From Zanthoxylum bungeanum (lineage: Eukaryota; Streptophyta; Magnoliopsida; Sapindales; Rutaceae): a stretch of DNA of 64,000 nucleotides. This document shows, in pieces, positions 10,743-22,009 of this stretch. Position 1 is the stretch's first letter; each line of letters begins with the position of its first letter. The DNA lies in contig SKCR01029080.1 in NCBI GenBank assembly GCA_019454045.1, forward strand, positions 186,001 through 250,000, written 5' to 3'. The notes under the pieces were generated by a model. It ran no database searches. It was given only the letters and a program-made list of their open reading frames with translations, and was not told the origin of the DNA. Made by a program: the position numbers and the translations under genes.

Positions 10743-11126
10743 TAGTGGTGGCTACGGTTCCGTTCGATTCCTTCGGTTCGGTTCGGTTCCAATACCGAAC
10801 CGAATCATTTGGTTTTACGGTTCCAGGTGCTGGAACCGTAATCGAACCGGTTCAAAATCGGTTCGGTTACGGTTCCAACTTTTTGGAACCGTAGAACCGA
10901 ACTGAACCGGAATCGGACCGGAAAATTCGGTTCGGTTCCTTATTTTTAAGGAAAAAATAAAAAATTTTGGGTTCCGGTTCCGAACCGGAACTGAACCGAC
11001 CCTTAAGGTTACGGTTCCAAATTATGTGGAACTATAACCGAACCGTTTGGGGTTCGGTTCGGTTCCGGTTTTAGAACCGGAACCAGATGAAACCATAACA
11101 TTACGGTTCCATCCGAGCCGGGTCTA
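10743..11126. mobile_element. hAT-type MITE built of GGTTCGG/CCGAACC repeats (384 bp)
   Basis: It is flanked by an 8-bp target duplication with one mismatch (ATTGCCGC at 10735-10742, ATTGCGGC at 11127-11134). The ends are imperfect inverted repeats (TAGTGGTGGCTACGG against TAGACCCGGCTCGGA). The interior is an alternation of GGTTCGGTTC and its reverse complement, so it could fold extensively. The 8-bp duplication and TAG ends assign it to hAT; it encodes nothing. Confidence 0.82.
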
Positions 11127-11134
11127 ATTGCGGC

Positions 11135-11659
11135 CTCCACTTTCAAGCAAAAGAAAAAAGGTCATTGCATCTGCAACAATTTCCATAAAGCTGTGGTATA
11201 TTTTATTGCCATAAATACCCAACTCCTTCGACCTTGAAGCTCATAGCAGCCATTAAGCTATTAATTTCACATGCCCAATTGTTATATCATAAACATAACC
11301 AGTTGTTCAAAATCAACAACTAAAGGAAAAAAAACATAGCATATGAGTTTTATATTGAGATATTGGAAAGGGGCATGATGTTGTCATAAAAGTGAAAGTG
11401 GAGTGGATGGAATTATGGGCAATAGTGGGGCTTTAAAAAGCAAAAAAGCTAGAAGCAATAGCAAATATCATTTCAAAAGCTCCACCACCAACCTATCAAA
11501 CCACATCACTAAGAGAGAATTTGGATCCATTACTCATCTGCTAATTTTTTTATAATATTTTATCACGCGACTTTGAATAATAATAAACGATTAAAATTCA
11601 GTTACATATAAATTCTTATTCAATAAACAGAAAGCGGTGGTGATATTCTTTTGAATTTG
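11135..11659. other. Intergenic stretch, 3' side of the DUF761 gene
   Basis: No coding pattern is visible. The right end (about 11560-11659) would be the 3' untranslated region of the minus-strand DUF761 gene. Confidence 0.5.
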
Positions 11660-12182
11660 TCAATGCAAACGATTTTGGTTCCTTAGTTGTTCATAAAACC
11701 TTCTAATGAACTCCTCAGCATCATCATCAACTTGTCCATTATCATTCTCATGATCCTCTGATGAATAATTAGAGACCCTCACAGAGAACGGAGAGCGAAA
11801 GTTGAATGCATAATCCGGTGTCTTGGGCACCAAGGCAACTGCCTTGTGCTTCAGTGACTTCAGGAGGATTGATGCATGGAAAATAATGGTGCCTGCGCTT
11901 TGACACGTGGGAAAAAACAGGATTAGGGCTATTGCTGCAAGAAAATTCATACTCATGTACGCCGAAGCTGCCACGTGTCCCGTGCTTAGAATGATGATGA
12001 TGAGAAATGAGATTGCTAAGAGAGTCTCTTAGCAACTTGCCTCTCTTGATCATCAAATTCATGTCCATTATTAATTTCCTCTTTGACACCAATCCCTTTT
12101 TTATCATAAAGAAGGTGATTCTCACAACACTCCATAGCCTCTTAGCTGTAGCAGAGCTTACATTAGAATAATGTACCTCCAT
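11660..12182 (-). CDS. DUF761 / cotton-fibre-protein-like gene, one frameshift
   Basis: This is a small plant protein (about 174 aa) of the DUF761 family, which includes Avr9/Cf-9 rapidly elicited-type proteins; the molecular role is not established. The ATG at 12182 starts a frame with the family's basic N-terminal block (AKRLWSVVRITFFMIKKGL, KLIMDMNLMIKRGKLL), a His run and then YEFSCSNSPNPVFSHVSKRR. The frame must shift by one base near 11840-11860 to join HKAVALVPKTPDY and the C-terminal DUF761 motif VDDDAEEFIRRFYEQLRNQ (about 11669-11725). Family members are normally one exon, so this is a frameshift rather than an intron, either a real lesion or a sequencing error. A TATA box and a TC-rich leader upstream look intact. 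It is the only likely host gene in the window. Confidence 0.8.
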
Positions 12183-12296
12183 TAGGCAAAAACTACAGAG
12201 TTTTTTATTTGTTTATTTGTTTATTTTTTTAAAAAGCAATATGGAATTAGGGTTTTTCTTTTCCTTGTGAGAAAAACAAGAAGCAGAAGGATTTGT

Positions 12297-12307
12297 AATA
12301 TATAGGG
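12297..12307 (-). promoter_or_regulatory. TATA box of the DUF761 gene
   Basis: On the minus strand CTATATATTA lies about 115 bp upstream of the ATG at 12182. The leader between them is pyrimidine-rich and contains AAAACCCTAATTCC, common in plant 5' untranslated regions. Confidence 0.6.
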
Positions 12308-12411
12308 AGATGAGGAGGTGATAGGGTTAAGTGGATAATATTTTATTGAAAAACATTAAAATTAAAATTTGTTGGAGAAGAAGAGTGGAAACTTGCTCTT
12401 GTATATATATT

Positions 12412-12743
12412 TGTTGAGGAAAATATCCCACATCGGCTGAGATAAATAATTAAACTCAAAATATAAACATTGGGCAACCCTCAACTCTCAAGCTGGTTTT
12501 TGGGTTGAGTTAGGCCCATGAATTTCAACATGGTATCAGAGCCAGACTCATGCACGGGTGGACCCACACTACCTGTCCACGTGACATGAACCAGACAAAA
12601 GACCGGTTTGCACGTGAGGGGGAGTGTTGAGAAAAATATCTCACATCGGCTGAGATAAACAATTAAAATCAAAATATAAATATTGAGCAACCCTCAATTC
12701 TCAAGCTGACTTTTAGGTTGAATTAAACCCATGAATTTCAACA
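12412..12743 (+). mobile_element. TRIM (miniature terminal-repeat retrotransposon)
   Basis: Two 119-bp LTRs (12412-12530 and 12625-12743) begin TGTTGAG and end TTTCAACA. A primer site TGGTATCAGAGCC lies at 12531-12543 and a polypurine tract GTGAGGGGGAG at 12614-12624. A perfect 5-bp duplication ATATT flanks it (12407-12411, 12744-12748). The whole element is 332 bp and codes for nothing, so it relies on another retrotransposon. The two LTRs differ at 13 sites, 12 of them transitions. Confidence 0.95.
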
Positions 12744-12937
12744 ATATTCAAATGGACCAACAACCGCTCCCACATTTTCATATATGTGAGAAAACGAAAG
12801 TTGAGAAAATATTTTTTATGTTTTGAAAAATAGAAATGTTGTTTTGCCTAATGGGTCTCCATTCGGGCAAAGCAAGCAAAACCTTTTAAAAAAACAGATT
12901 TTGGATTGGGATGTTGTTTGTTGGTGTAAGGTTCAAG

Positions 12938-13483
12938 TAGGGGTAGTAAAACGAATTAACGAATTGAATCCTAAATAAATCGAATCAAAATGTGATGGAT
13001 TCATATTCGATTCGTTTATTAAACGAATCATAATATCATGATTTGTATTCGATTCGTTTACTAAACGAATCGAATACGAATATTCGTTTAGTCATTATAT
13101 TATTCAATAACATAATTTGCAATAATTTATTTACATGATTTTTTCATAAATATATATATATATGAAATATGTAATTAATATATTTACAAAAATATTTTAT
13201 CAAATATCGATAATATTATTTTTTCTATAGTAATTAATCATAATTTCTCAAATCTTAATTGAAAAATAACAATAACTAGTAAAAGAAAATAATAAAATGA
13301 ATCTTAAACGAATAAACGAATTAATGAATTAATGAATTTAAATTCGTATTCGATTCGTTTAATAAAAAAATCCATCGAATTGACCCATTTATTAAACGAA
13401 TGTATTTTTTCCAAACCCGTATTCGTTTTAAAGCGAATCAAATCGAACGAATAAACGAATCATAACCCAAATTGTCACACCTA
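12938..13483. mobile_element. hAT-type MITE built of ATTCGTTTA/TAAACGAAT repeats (546 bp)
   Basis: It is flanked by an 8-bp duplication with one mismatch (GGTTCAAG at 12930-12937, GGTTCAGG at 13484-13491). The termini start TAGGGGTAG on one strand and TAGGTGTGAC on the other. The arms consist of AAACGAAT and ATTCGTTT units in both orientations around an AT-rich centre. It has no coding capacity. Confidence 0.8.
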
Positions 13484-13491
13484 GGTTCAGG

Positions 13492-14915
13492 GTCTAATTT
13501 TCAGGTCCTGGGTTCAAATTTAGGGCAAGCGTTTCTTGTAAGAGTCTGAGATAGTCGGAGGTTCTACCTACTCCGCTTAAATCCAAAAAAGATGATTTGA
13601 CGGAAGAATTTCCAATGATTAAAAACAAAAGGAAAAAAGTTGGGGAGCTGAGTATACAATACAGCTGACATAAAATTGATTAAGAAATAAAACAAGAAGT
13701 GGGACTGTTTGGTCTGAGGGAAAATGTAATAATAAGAATAAGAATAATAAAAGTTTCTTTGCATGTGATGTGGAATAGTATTTTATACAGTTGATATCTG
13801 ACTTTGATCAAATTAGAGATTTTTATTTCTTGGCTTGATTCCCTCCTTAAGAAAATAGATTTTAATGCTTTCTAGAAAGCTAACATTTATTTGAAAAATA
13901 CAATTTCTATAATATACTTATAAACACATCAATTGAAATCATTCTCAAATGAAAACAATTTGTGCAAAAATATTATAGTGCTATCTCATCTTTGTTTTTT
14001 CTCCTCTTTCATGAATTATTTGAAGTCAATGATTGATATATGATGGCCATTTAAAAGCTGGAACGAAGCCATTTATTGATAAGGACCCATTTAGTTAAAC
14101 TTTTTATCCAAAATTTGATGCTTTTAGTAATTAGTATATAAATAAATTAAAATTAGTTTATGGGATGAATCGTCACTGGAAAAATTAAGAAAAAGTTAGT
14201 GAGAAAAAAAATTATGTCCCAACAATTAAACAATTTTGAATGTCGTTGCACTGACAAAATTCTTGCCAGCTACATTCAATGTAATGCATATTCAATCAAC
14301 TTTAGGTTAATTTGGAAATGGAGAAAATAGCTCTGTTAGAGGTACACGAGGTAAGAATCTAACGCAGAAAAAATAACAAGTTCAGCCTAATAAAAATAGC
14401 CCAAAACACAATTCATCTAGGAGACTATCTCAGAATTAAGTATGAAATTAATATTTTCAAGCAGAAAAATTAGTAAATTAAGTAGGAAATTATCCTCCAC
14501 TAACATAAATTAAGCACGAAATTGATACACACTTAGAATAAGTTGATAAAAATATAGGATCTGAGAAGATGGGTTGATGAAGTTTGCAAGACAAGTAAAA
14601 CGTGAACAGGAAGTTGAGAAGCAATCCCAGGAAGTTATCTCCCGGAGTCATAAAATCCAAAGCGTAACACAGAAGAATGGTCTCCAACACCCAAAGCATG
14701 TCAATTTTCAATCATTCTCTGTAGTTAGCTAGCTTAGTTAATTTTATTTCAAGCATTCATATGTAGTTTTACTCTGTAGTTTTTAAGTTTCCTTCTCTAA
14801 TTCGATTTTATTTTAATTCAAAAAATAATATTCAGTTTCTTATTAAATTTCAATTCCAATTTTCAGTTTCAGTAGCTCTTAATTATCATCCTCCTAAGTT
14901 TCAATTGTCAATTAT
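13492..14915. other. Gene-free AT-rich stretch
   Basis: I see no gene, element end or RNA gene. Short open frames on the minus strand (13564-13764, 14490-14711) show no recognisable family and the AT bias expected by chance. Confidence 0.5.
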
Positions 14916-14921
14916 TTGCAG

Positions 14922-15037
14922 GCTTTGGAGAGTTCTTACATTCATTTGTTAGAAGTCAGTAAATTACTTGGAGGATTCGCTCATCTAACACGCCCGCGCT
15001 CAACTCAACTTTCGGAGCCAACAGTAGTGATTATTTT
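14922..15037 (+). pseudogene. Possible exon of an unknown host gene
   Basis: After a pyrimidine-rich stretch ending TTTGCAG the frame stays open and reads ALESSYIHLLEVSKLLGG, then FAHLTRPRSTQLSEPTV, in sequence less AT-rich than its surroundings. Element S2 begins 13 bases later. I do not recognise the family, and it could be chance. Confidence 0.25.
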
Positions 15038-15049
15038 TTTTACGATTAG

Positions 15050-16420
15050 TGTTAGCAACATATTCGCAAAATGGATTTTGATGATGCAACGCGAAAAACT
15101 TAGACGCTCATTAACGGACATTATAAAAAGATGTCGAAGTAATTGGTGAATAGCAAAATGAATGTGAAGACTAGCGCCTATTGAAGAACTTTTTATGTGG
15201 GCTTAACGTATGGCTCTCTTGGTAAAGTGAGTTGATAATTCAAGTTTCTAAACTCATAAGACATATGCACAATAATTTAGATGCATTAGGGTCATTTGTA
15301 AAATATTTTCAACTTTCGTCTCCTGCATTTTTTACACCGAGACCGACATACCGGTCGCTTACACGGGCATACCGGTGACCTTACTCTGCCTTCGGCAGAT
15401 TTGCATGCTTTCTCTGGAACCGGGCTACTCCATACTGGTCTCTCATACAGGTCAGTTGGAGTTTGCACAACCACTGGAACCGGGACGGTTCACACCGGTC
15501 CCCATACCGATAAGTTAATCGGCATACCGACCTCCATACCGGTCAGTAATCTAGTATTGTGCTTTAATCTTCAACGGTAATATAGTTGTTATGCTTTGGA
15601 GAGCAAGAGTTGTCTTTCACTTTCTCTATAAATTGAGCCTCAAATTCATTTTTGCTAACTTCTTCAACTTTCATATAATTTGCTTTAAGGCAAAACTAGA
15701 GAGTTTTACAAAACCTTCATCATCATACTCTCTCATACTTAAGCTCACACACTACACCTTCATATCATTTGTAGTGAGTTTAGAATACTTGGGTTAGTAA
15801 TTCACATTCTCAATCTTCATTATCTTTTGTGAATGCCTAAGTGAGTTATTAATCTTCATATATTAAACACTTGTGGTTGGGAAATCCGTTTGTGAGTAGG
15901 CATACTCAAAATGGTGATTTATAAAAGGTTTGTGAGTGAGCCTAAAGATAAAACTCATTGTAAAGGTTTAGGAATGAACCTAGGGACAAAACTATTTGTG
16001 TAAAGTTTTGAGGTGAACCTATGAGACAAAACTCTTGGTTGTGAGTGAGCCACAGAAAACTCGGTGTAAGTTTTGAATTAAACTTAGTGGAAATTTTCAA
16101 GCGCGGTTTGGAGGAATGGACGTAGGCATTGTTGGCCGAACCACTATAAATCTGGTGCAATTTCTCTAACCTTATCTCTTTAATTTATTGCAAGCTTTAT
16201 ATTATATTTCCATATTATTTAGCATAGATTGTCATTTAGGAAATTAATAATTTCGGTGTATAATTGTAGAAATTGGACATTAAGTTTAATTGGTAAAGCT
16301 ACTATCTTAGTAGCGTAAAATCGGAAAGAATTTTAATTTCCGTAATATTAGTCCATTACTCAATTCACCATCCTCTTGGGTATATTGAGTTTGTTTGTTG
16401 TGCACTTGTAGGCAATTTCA
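15050..16420 (+). repeat. S2 5' LTR (1371 bp)
   Basis: It begins TGTTAGCAACATATTCGC and ends GGCAATTTCA. It resembles the S1 LTR in order: an ACCGGT-rich block (about 15340-15545), TATAAATT at 15627-15634, then a leader with repeated GTGAGTG-type and AAAACTC-type motifs. The 3' copy restarts at 59989 (TGTTAGCGACATATTCGC). Confidence 0.88.
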
Positions 16421-16422
16421 AT

Positions 16423-16434
16423 TGGTATCAGAGC
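16423..16434 (+). other. S2 primer-binding site
   Basis: TGGTATCAGAGC, complementary to initiator-Met tRNA, starts two bases after the LTR. Confidence 0.88.
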
Positions 16435-16475
16435 GATGTATTCTCAACAAAGACCTAACCGTCTAAGAATAGATC

Positions 16476-19090
16476 ATGGCCTCTACAAGCTACTCAACAA
16501 ATCTTGTCAATGGATTTTCAACAACTAGACCTCCCTTCTACACCAGAATTGATTATAGGTATGGGAATATGAGGATATTGAACTACCTTCTTGATTTTGA
16601 TGTGAAATTCTTCAAAGTGATCACATATGGTACAAGAATGCCAATGAAGAAGGATAACAATGGTATGGAGTTTCTGAAGGCGCATTTTGAATGGACCGAT
16701 GAGGATTTCATGGAAGCCTTCTTAAATAGTAAGTCACTTAAACATCTTCTTTGTGCAATTGATCGGAGTCAAATTATCAAGAATTTGGAAATGCATATGA
16801 GTTGTGGAAGTATTTGAAAATGGTCAATGAGGGCACAAGCCAAGTCAAATAGTTAAAGATCAACTGATTCATTTGCAAGTTAGATAGCTTCCAAATGGAA
16901 GCCTATGAAGATATTGAGCAAATGATTTATGTGTTCACAATAATTGTGAATCAACTTAGTGCTTTGGGGAAAAACATTGTGATGTCATCCAGAATGAGCT
17001 CTGTTTGTTGGGCCAAGTTAACTTGAAGTTGTGGCTGATTGCATGGTTTGGTCAAATTGGTGTATTTGGGCCATTTTGGTGGATTTGGAAGATTCATTGG
17101 GTTCTGGAGTTTGGTCCATGCATGAGACATTATATGAAGGCTTTATTATGTCTAAAGCAATATTGGAATGGTTCTAGGACGTGCATGGGCTGCCTTGATT
17201 GATTTTGGGCTTTATTTCCGAATGGTGCATTAGCAGTGACGGGATTTACGCAGTCTTCGTATTATGGACGTAACTTTCTTGTCCGATGTCCGATTGTGGT
17301 GATTCAAGTTGCATTGAAAAGAGAACTCGTAGATCTACAACTTTGAAGTTTTCATCAAAGTCCAGTTCGGATTCCTTCATGGTCTAAATGAGGATTCAAT
17401 ATATCCCTATAGTTTTTATATTTTATATTTTTTTAAGTTATGTGTTGTTTAAGTGTTGGGCTGAACATTAATTAAATTAAAAAGCCAATGGACGAAATTT
17501 TCAAGTATTTTATTAGGGTTTTATTATATTTTGGTAGAATTAGGGTTAGCCACCTATTTAAAGGGGCATTATTCATTGTAATGGATAATTAACCAATAAT
17601 ATATCTTTTTACAAAACAAATTGACTTGTGTCATCTTGAGGGAGTGGATTCTTCCTTGGTTTTACGGAACAAAAGCTTATCAATGTGTGGCAAGCGTTGT
17701 GGCGCTGTATCGCTGTTCAGGATTCTCCAAAGAAATAAAGAAAGGTTTTTAAGGGCAAAGTTCCTTAAGGGTTGGACTTGATCTTGGAAGGATTTTGTTC
17801 TTACAAAATCAAGATTTGTGGTTCTTGTGGCTTAGAACACGTGGAGAGGTTTGCTTGGCTTTGTTCCAGGCAGGTTTCTATCACATTGACTCCAGTGATC
17901 AAGTGAAGAAAACTCTTAGGTCACTCCCTAAATAGTCTAGTATTTTCACCTCCTCCATCAAGGAATCAAATAATATCAACAATTTGAAATTGGATGATTT
18001 AGTGGGAAAATTATTGGAATATGAGATGAAGCTCAAGATGGACCTAAGGAAATAATAAGAAAATAATAAGAAACGAATAACCCTTTAAGTCATTTGTGAG
18101 AAAATGAGATAGTGCTAGCTCAAGTGATGAAGAAGAAGATAGTGATGATGAGTTGACACATTTGATTAAGAAATTCAAGAAATTCCTCAAATCCGAAAAA
18201 TATAAAGGGAAATATCGGATGGTTGAGAACAAGGAAGAAAATTGTCTACGAAAGCATAAGAAAGATAAGGTCATATGCTATGAGTGTGAAAAACCGGGTT
18301 ATGTGGTTGTCGATTGCCCAATGAGGAGATTCAAAGGCAAATTCAAGAAGAAAGATATGAGGCAACTTAGAGCAATAATGACTCAAGCTCATCCGATGAG
18401 GAAAATGATGAGAGAATAAGAAATCTCGCTTTCATTGCTATTTATGATCTCCTATAGGAAAGCGATGAAGAAAATATACATGATTCCTTTGAATATGATG
18501 AAATGCTTGACACATTTAATAAATCACATGAGTTGTATGATTTGCTTATAAATAATCATAAATTGATTAAAAATGAGCATTCATCACTATTACATGATCA
18601 TGCATCAATTGATGAGGGAAATGAAATGCATGAAAATAAAATTGCATGCCTACAAGATGAAAAGCTAAAACTTGAAAAGAACATGTCTAACATGTCATGT
18701 AGCTCATCTACAATATGTGATTATAAATCTATTATGAATGAAAATATTGTATTGAATAAAAAGATTGTGGATTTGCATTCTATTGTAACAAAGTTTACTT
18801 TGGGAGGGAAAAATTTCAATATGTTGATTGGATCCCAAATATATGTTTTTAAAATAAAAGGATTATGATATATGTCTTACATCAAAAGGAAATTTTCGAA
18901 AAATTATTTTGTTAAGGCATCCAATTCTCATACACATGTCACTTTTGATGAAAATATCACATGTCATGCATGCAATAAGAAATGACCCAAAATATTTGAT
19001 TACATTTACAAAAAATATAAAAGTGAATGCATGGGTTCCATAAGGAACTAAGACTAACCCTCATGGACCCAAGAAAGTTTAGGTACCAAA
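16476..19090 (+). pseudogene. S2 gag, decayed
   Basis: This is homologous to S1 Gag and starts at an equivalent ATG 55 bp after the LTR (FSTTRPPFYTRIDY). The frame breaks near 16790 (CAIDRSQIIKN), and in-frame stops follow in the UBN2 part. An 898-bp insertion at 16993-17890 splits the domain, and homology resumes at SSDQVKKTLRSLP. The first zinc knuckle reads CYECEKPGYVVVDC (about 18275-18320), with Tyr in place of the zinc-binding His. The coiled-coil region is at 18503-18868. The second knuckle near 18960-19000 (CHACNKK-stop) has a Gly-to-TGA change. No functional Gag can be made. Confidence 0.88.
16993..17890. mobile_element. Unclassified 898-bp insertion in S2 gag, LTR-like content
   Basis: It is flanked by an exact 5-bp duplication TCCAG (16988-16992, 17891-17895), and removing it with one TCCAG restores the gag reading SSSDQVK. 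The ends (AATGAGCTC and CACATTGAC) lack the usual TG/CA, so the type is unsure. The interior looks like an LTR: a block at 17258-17352 is also found in the gypsy LTR at 60413-60512, and CTATTTAAAGG near 17550 could be a TATA region. A solo LTR with altered ends is the best guess. Confidence 0.6.
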
Positions 19091-19668
19091 ATGTACTTAA
19101 ATGATTTTGTAGGGGAAGCTTTGGGAAAGTTCAATCAATGAGAAATACAAATGATCCCAAAGACTTGACAAAATGAGGAAAGAGCTCAAAAAGAAAAGAA
19201 TATCAAATGCAATCCTAAAAAATGAATGAATTTGATGAATGGTGGATTTGTCACCTGGTGACAACGGTAAAAGGTAAAATTCGTGTTTACGAAAATATTT
19301 CGTTTCCTCCAACTTATATATGTATGCTTATTGATATGAATTGCGCTTGACTATGAAACATACTAGTGATTAGATAACTTGAATTTAGTTTGGTATTATC
19401 CTATGCTTAATCATATTACTAATCTTATTTGGTATCAATTGGTATCACATATGACTTATTTGTTTATATAACATATGTGATCCTTTTTGAATTTTTAGCA
19501 TTGAATATGCCTTGTCATTGATCTCTATTGGTTGAAAATGAAATGCATGGATATTGGCTTAGTTTGAAAGATTTTGAAGATTTATGCATGCATTTCATAT
19601 TGTATGGGTAAAAGGAAAATTGTATGGAAAATGATAAGTGTGAATATTAATGAACTTTCATATGTGTT
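19091..19668 (+). other. S2 post-gag non-coding region, left part
   Basis: It is collinear with S1 6170-6600, including a weak polypurine motif AGGGGAAG near 19112. No gene is seen. Homology to S1 breaks off at 19669 and resumes at 59697. Confidence 0.75.
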
Positions 19669-22009
19669 TGTAGGAGTCAGGCGCAGCGGGAAAACGTAGT
19701 TCAGGCGTAATCATAACTTTAAATTTTTTAAAATTACCGAATAAATTATTCAATATCTCATATGAATGATTCATTCATATTTCACCTAAACATATTATAT
19801 CAATATCAAATAACGTTATAAATAATTTAGAAAATATCGCGAAACTTTTACGAAAACATTTTTCCGCAAAATAACATAAAACACGTTTTTGACCGAACTA
19901 ACCAACCAATACACACGGGGGCTGCCCAGGTCAGCCCAAATAGTACTTGAACAGTTCATGGGCTGCCCAAACAGTGATCAATTCACTGTTTGGGCAGCAT
20001 TTACCCGGTAAGCCCGAAACTCACCCGGTAACACCGTTTTTCACTGTTTTCGCATATTTTCAATCCGAAATAATTTTCGAAAATTATTCCAATGCCCAAT
20101 ATACATCCAATACATTTAAATAACATATTTTTTATCACCAAATTTTCATAATTTCCAGATCTGATCTGGATGCAAAAATAATCATTTTTCATGCTTTAAA
20201 TCTAATTTTCTCAACATTAATCATATTAGTATTTACACTAATCAAAGCCACCACCAATGAAGAACTCAAGAACAATTATATGCATTACAAGAGTGGTCAT
20301 AACACTCTAGAATGATAAAAAATTCATCAAATGTTCAAAAGTGTGCTTATTAACCATTAACAAGCTTACTTTAATTATCATACATGCATGTATCCTTCAT
20401 TCAAACTTTCAAACTTTCAAACTTCTCAACATAAAATAAAAAGAGTAGAAAAATATGTGAACCTCATATGTTAAAATTAAGAACAATAGAAATATTTTTC
20501 AAGCTAAAGAAAAGATAAAATTACTTACTAATCTTCAAGTTTTCTTTGATTTTCTTCTTACCACTTCTCTTTTTTCTCTCAACTTTTCTTTTGTGTAGTT
20601 TTGGAGGCTTAACCTAATGGAAGCAAATGAAAAATAAAACCCTTAAATATGTGCTAGGGTTGGCCGAAATTGCTAAGGAAATAATAGATATTTTGCATTT
20701 CTAACAAATTAAAGAAGCAAAAATCAATTTGACAATATTTTCCTTAAATGTAAATAAGTCAAATATTTACATTATAATCATTTCCAAACAAAATCATAAA
20801 GTTAGATATTTATATTTTAATTACTTTAATAATTTAATAATTAAATAATTACTTAAAAATAAATATCTAAGTATATGTATCATATTTACTTTAAATAATT
20901 CAAATATATATATATATATTTATGATATATGTCAGATATCTAATTTGACAATTAATTAATGTGTATTTAATAAAATCATATATTAAATACAAATACACAT
21001 TAATTTAGAATTGACCAAAAACCCCCTATATATGTATCTTTTTCGTTTAACCGTTAAACAATTCGAAATAGCTTATTTAATCCGATAAAATTTTATGAAT
21101 AATTTGTATTATTCATAACGCGTTGCCCACGTGCTCAACGAGTACACTTCATATTGTGAGGCTCTCTAAGTTTAGGTTTCACTACAAGAAATTACAGTTT
21201 TAGCGACGAAATATTCTGTTTCAAAATTTAACGACGGAATTGAAACAGATAATGAAATTAGGGACAGAATTTAGCGACAAAAAAGTTCTATTTCTAAATT
21301 AGAGACGGAAACAAAGTTCCGTCGCTAATTAGAAACAGATTATTATTCCGTCGCTAATTTCATCTAGAAACGGAATTTTTATGTCGCTATTCCGTCGCTA
21401 ATTAGAATTGGAATCTTTATTCCGTCACTAATTTTAAATTTTCATTTTTATTTTAATTTAATTTCTAATTTCCAAAACTATTGGTAATTAGAAACGGAAG
21501 TAAAATTCTGTCGCTAATTAGAAATGGAATTAAAAATCTGTAGCTAATTAGAAACAAAATTAAAATTTCGTAGCTAATTTTAAAATTTTCAATCCCTCCA
21601 AAAATTTAATCCTTTCAACGACACTTTTTTTTAAAAAATAGAGACGGATTTTCCATCGCTAATTAGAAACGGAATTATAATTCCGTCGCTAATTAGAAAC
21701 GAAATTAAAATTCCGTAGCTAATTAGAAACGGAATTAAAATTCTGTCGCTAATTAGAAATGGAATTAAAAATCCGTAGCTAATTAAAAACAAAATTAAAA
21801 TTTCGTAGCTAATTTTAAAATTTTCAATCTCCCCAAAAATTTAATCCTTTCAACGATACTTTTTTTAAAAAAAATAGAGACGGATTTTCCATCGCTAATT
21901 AGAAACGGAATTATAATTCCGTCGCTAATTAGAAACGAAATTAAAATTCCGTAGCTAATTAGAAACGGAATTAAAATTCCGTAGCTAATTTTAAAATTTT
22001 CAATCCCAC

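Noticed and set aside
12531..12543. TGGTATCAGAGC sites as possible tRNA genes
   Set aside because: They are primer-binding sites next to LTRs, without the rest of a tRNA.
13500..13530. tRNA B-box-like GGGTTCAAATTT, possible SINE or tRNA
   Set aside because: No A box, acceptor pairing or poly-A tail could be found.
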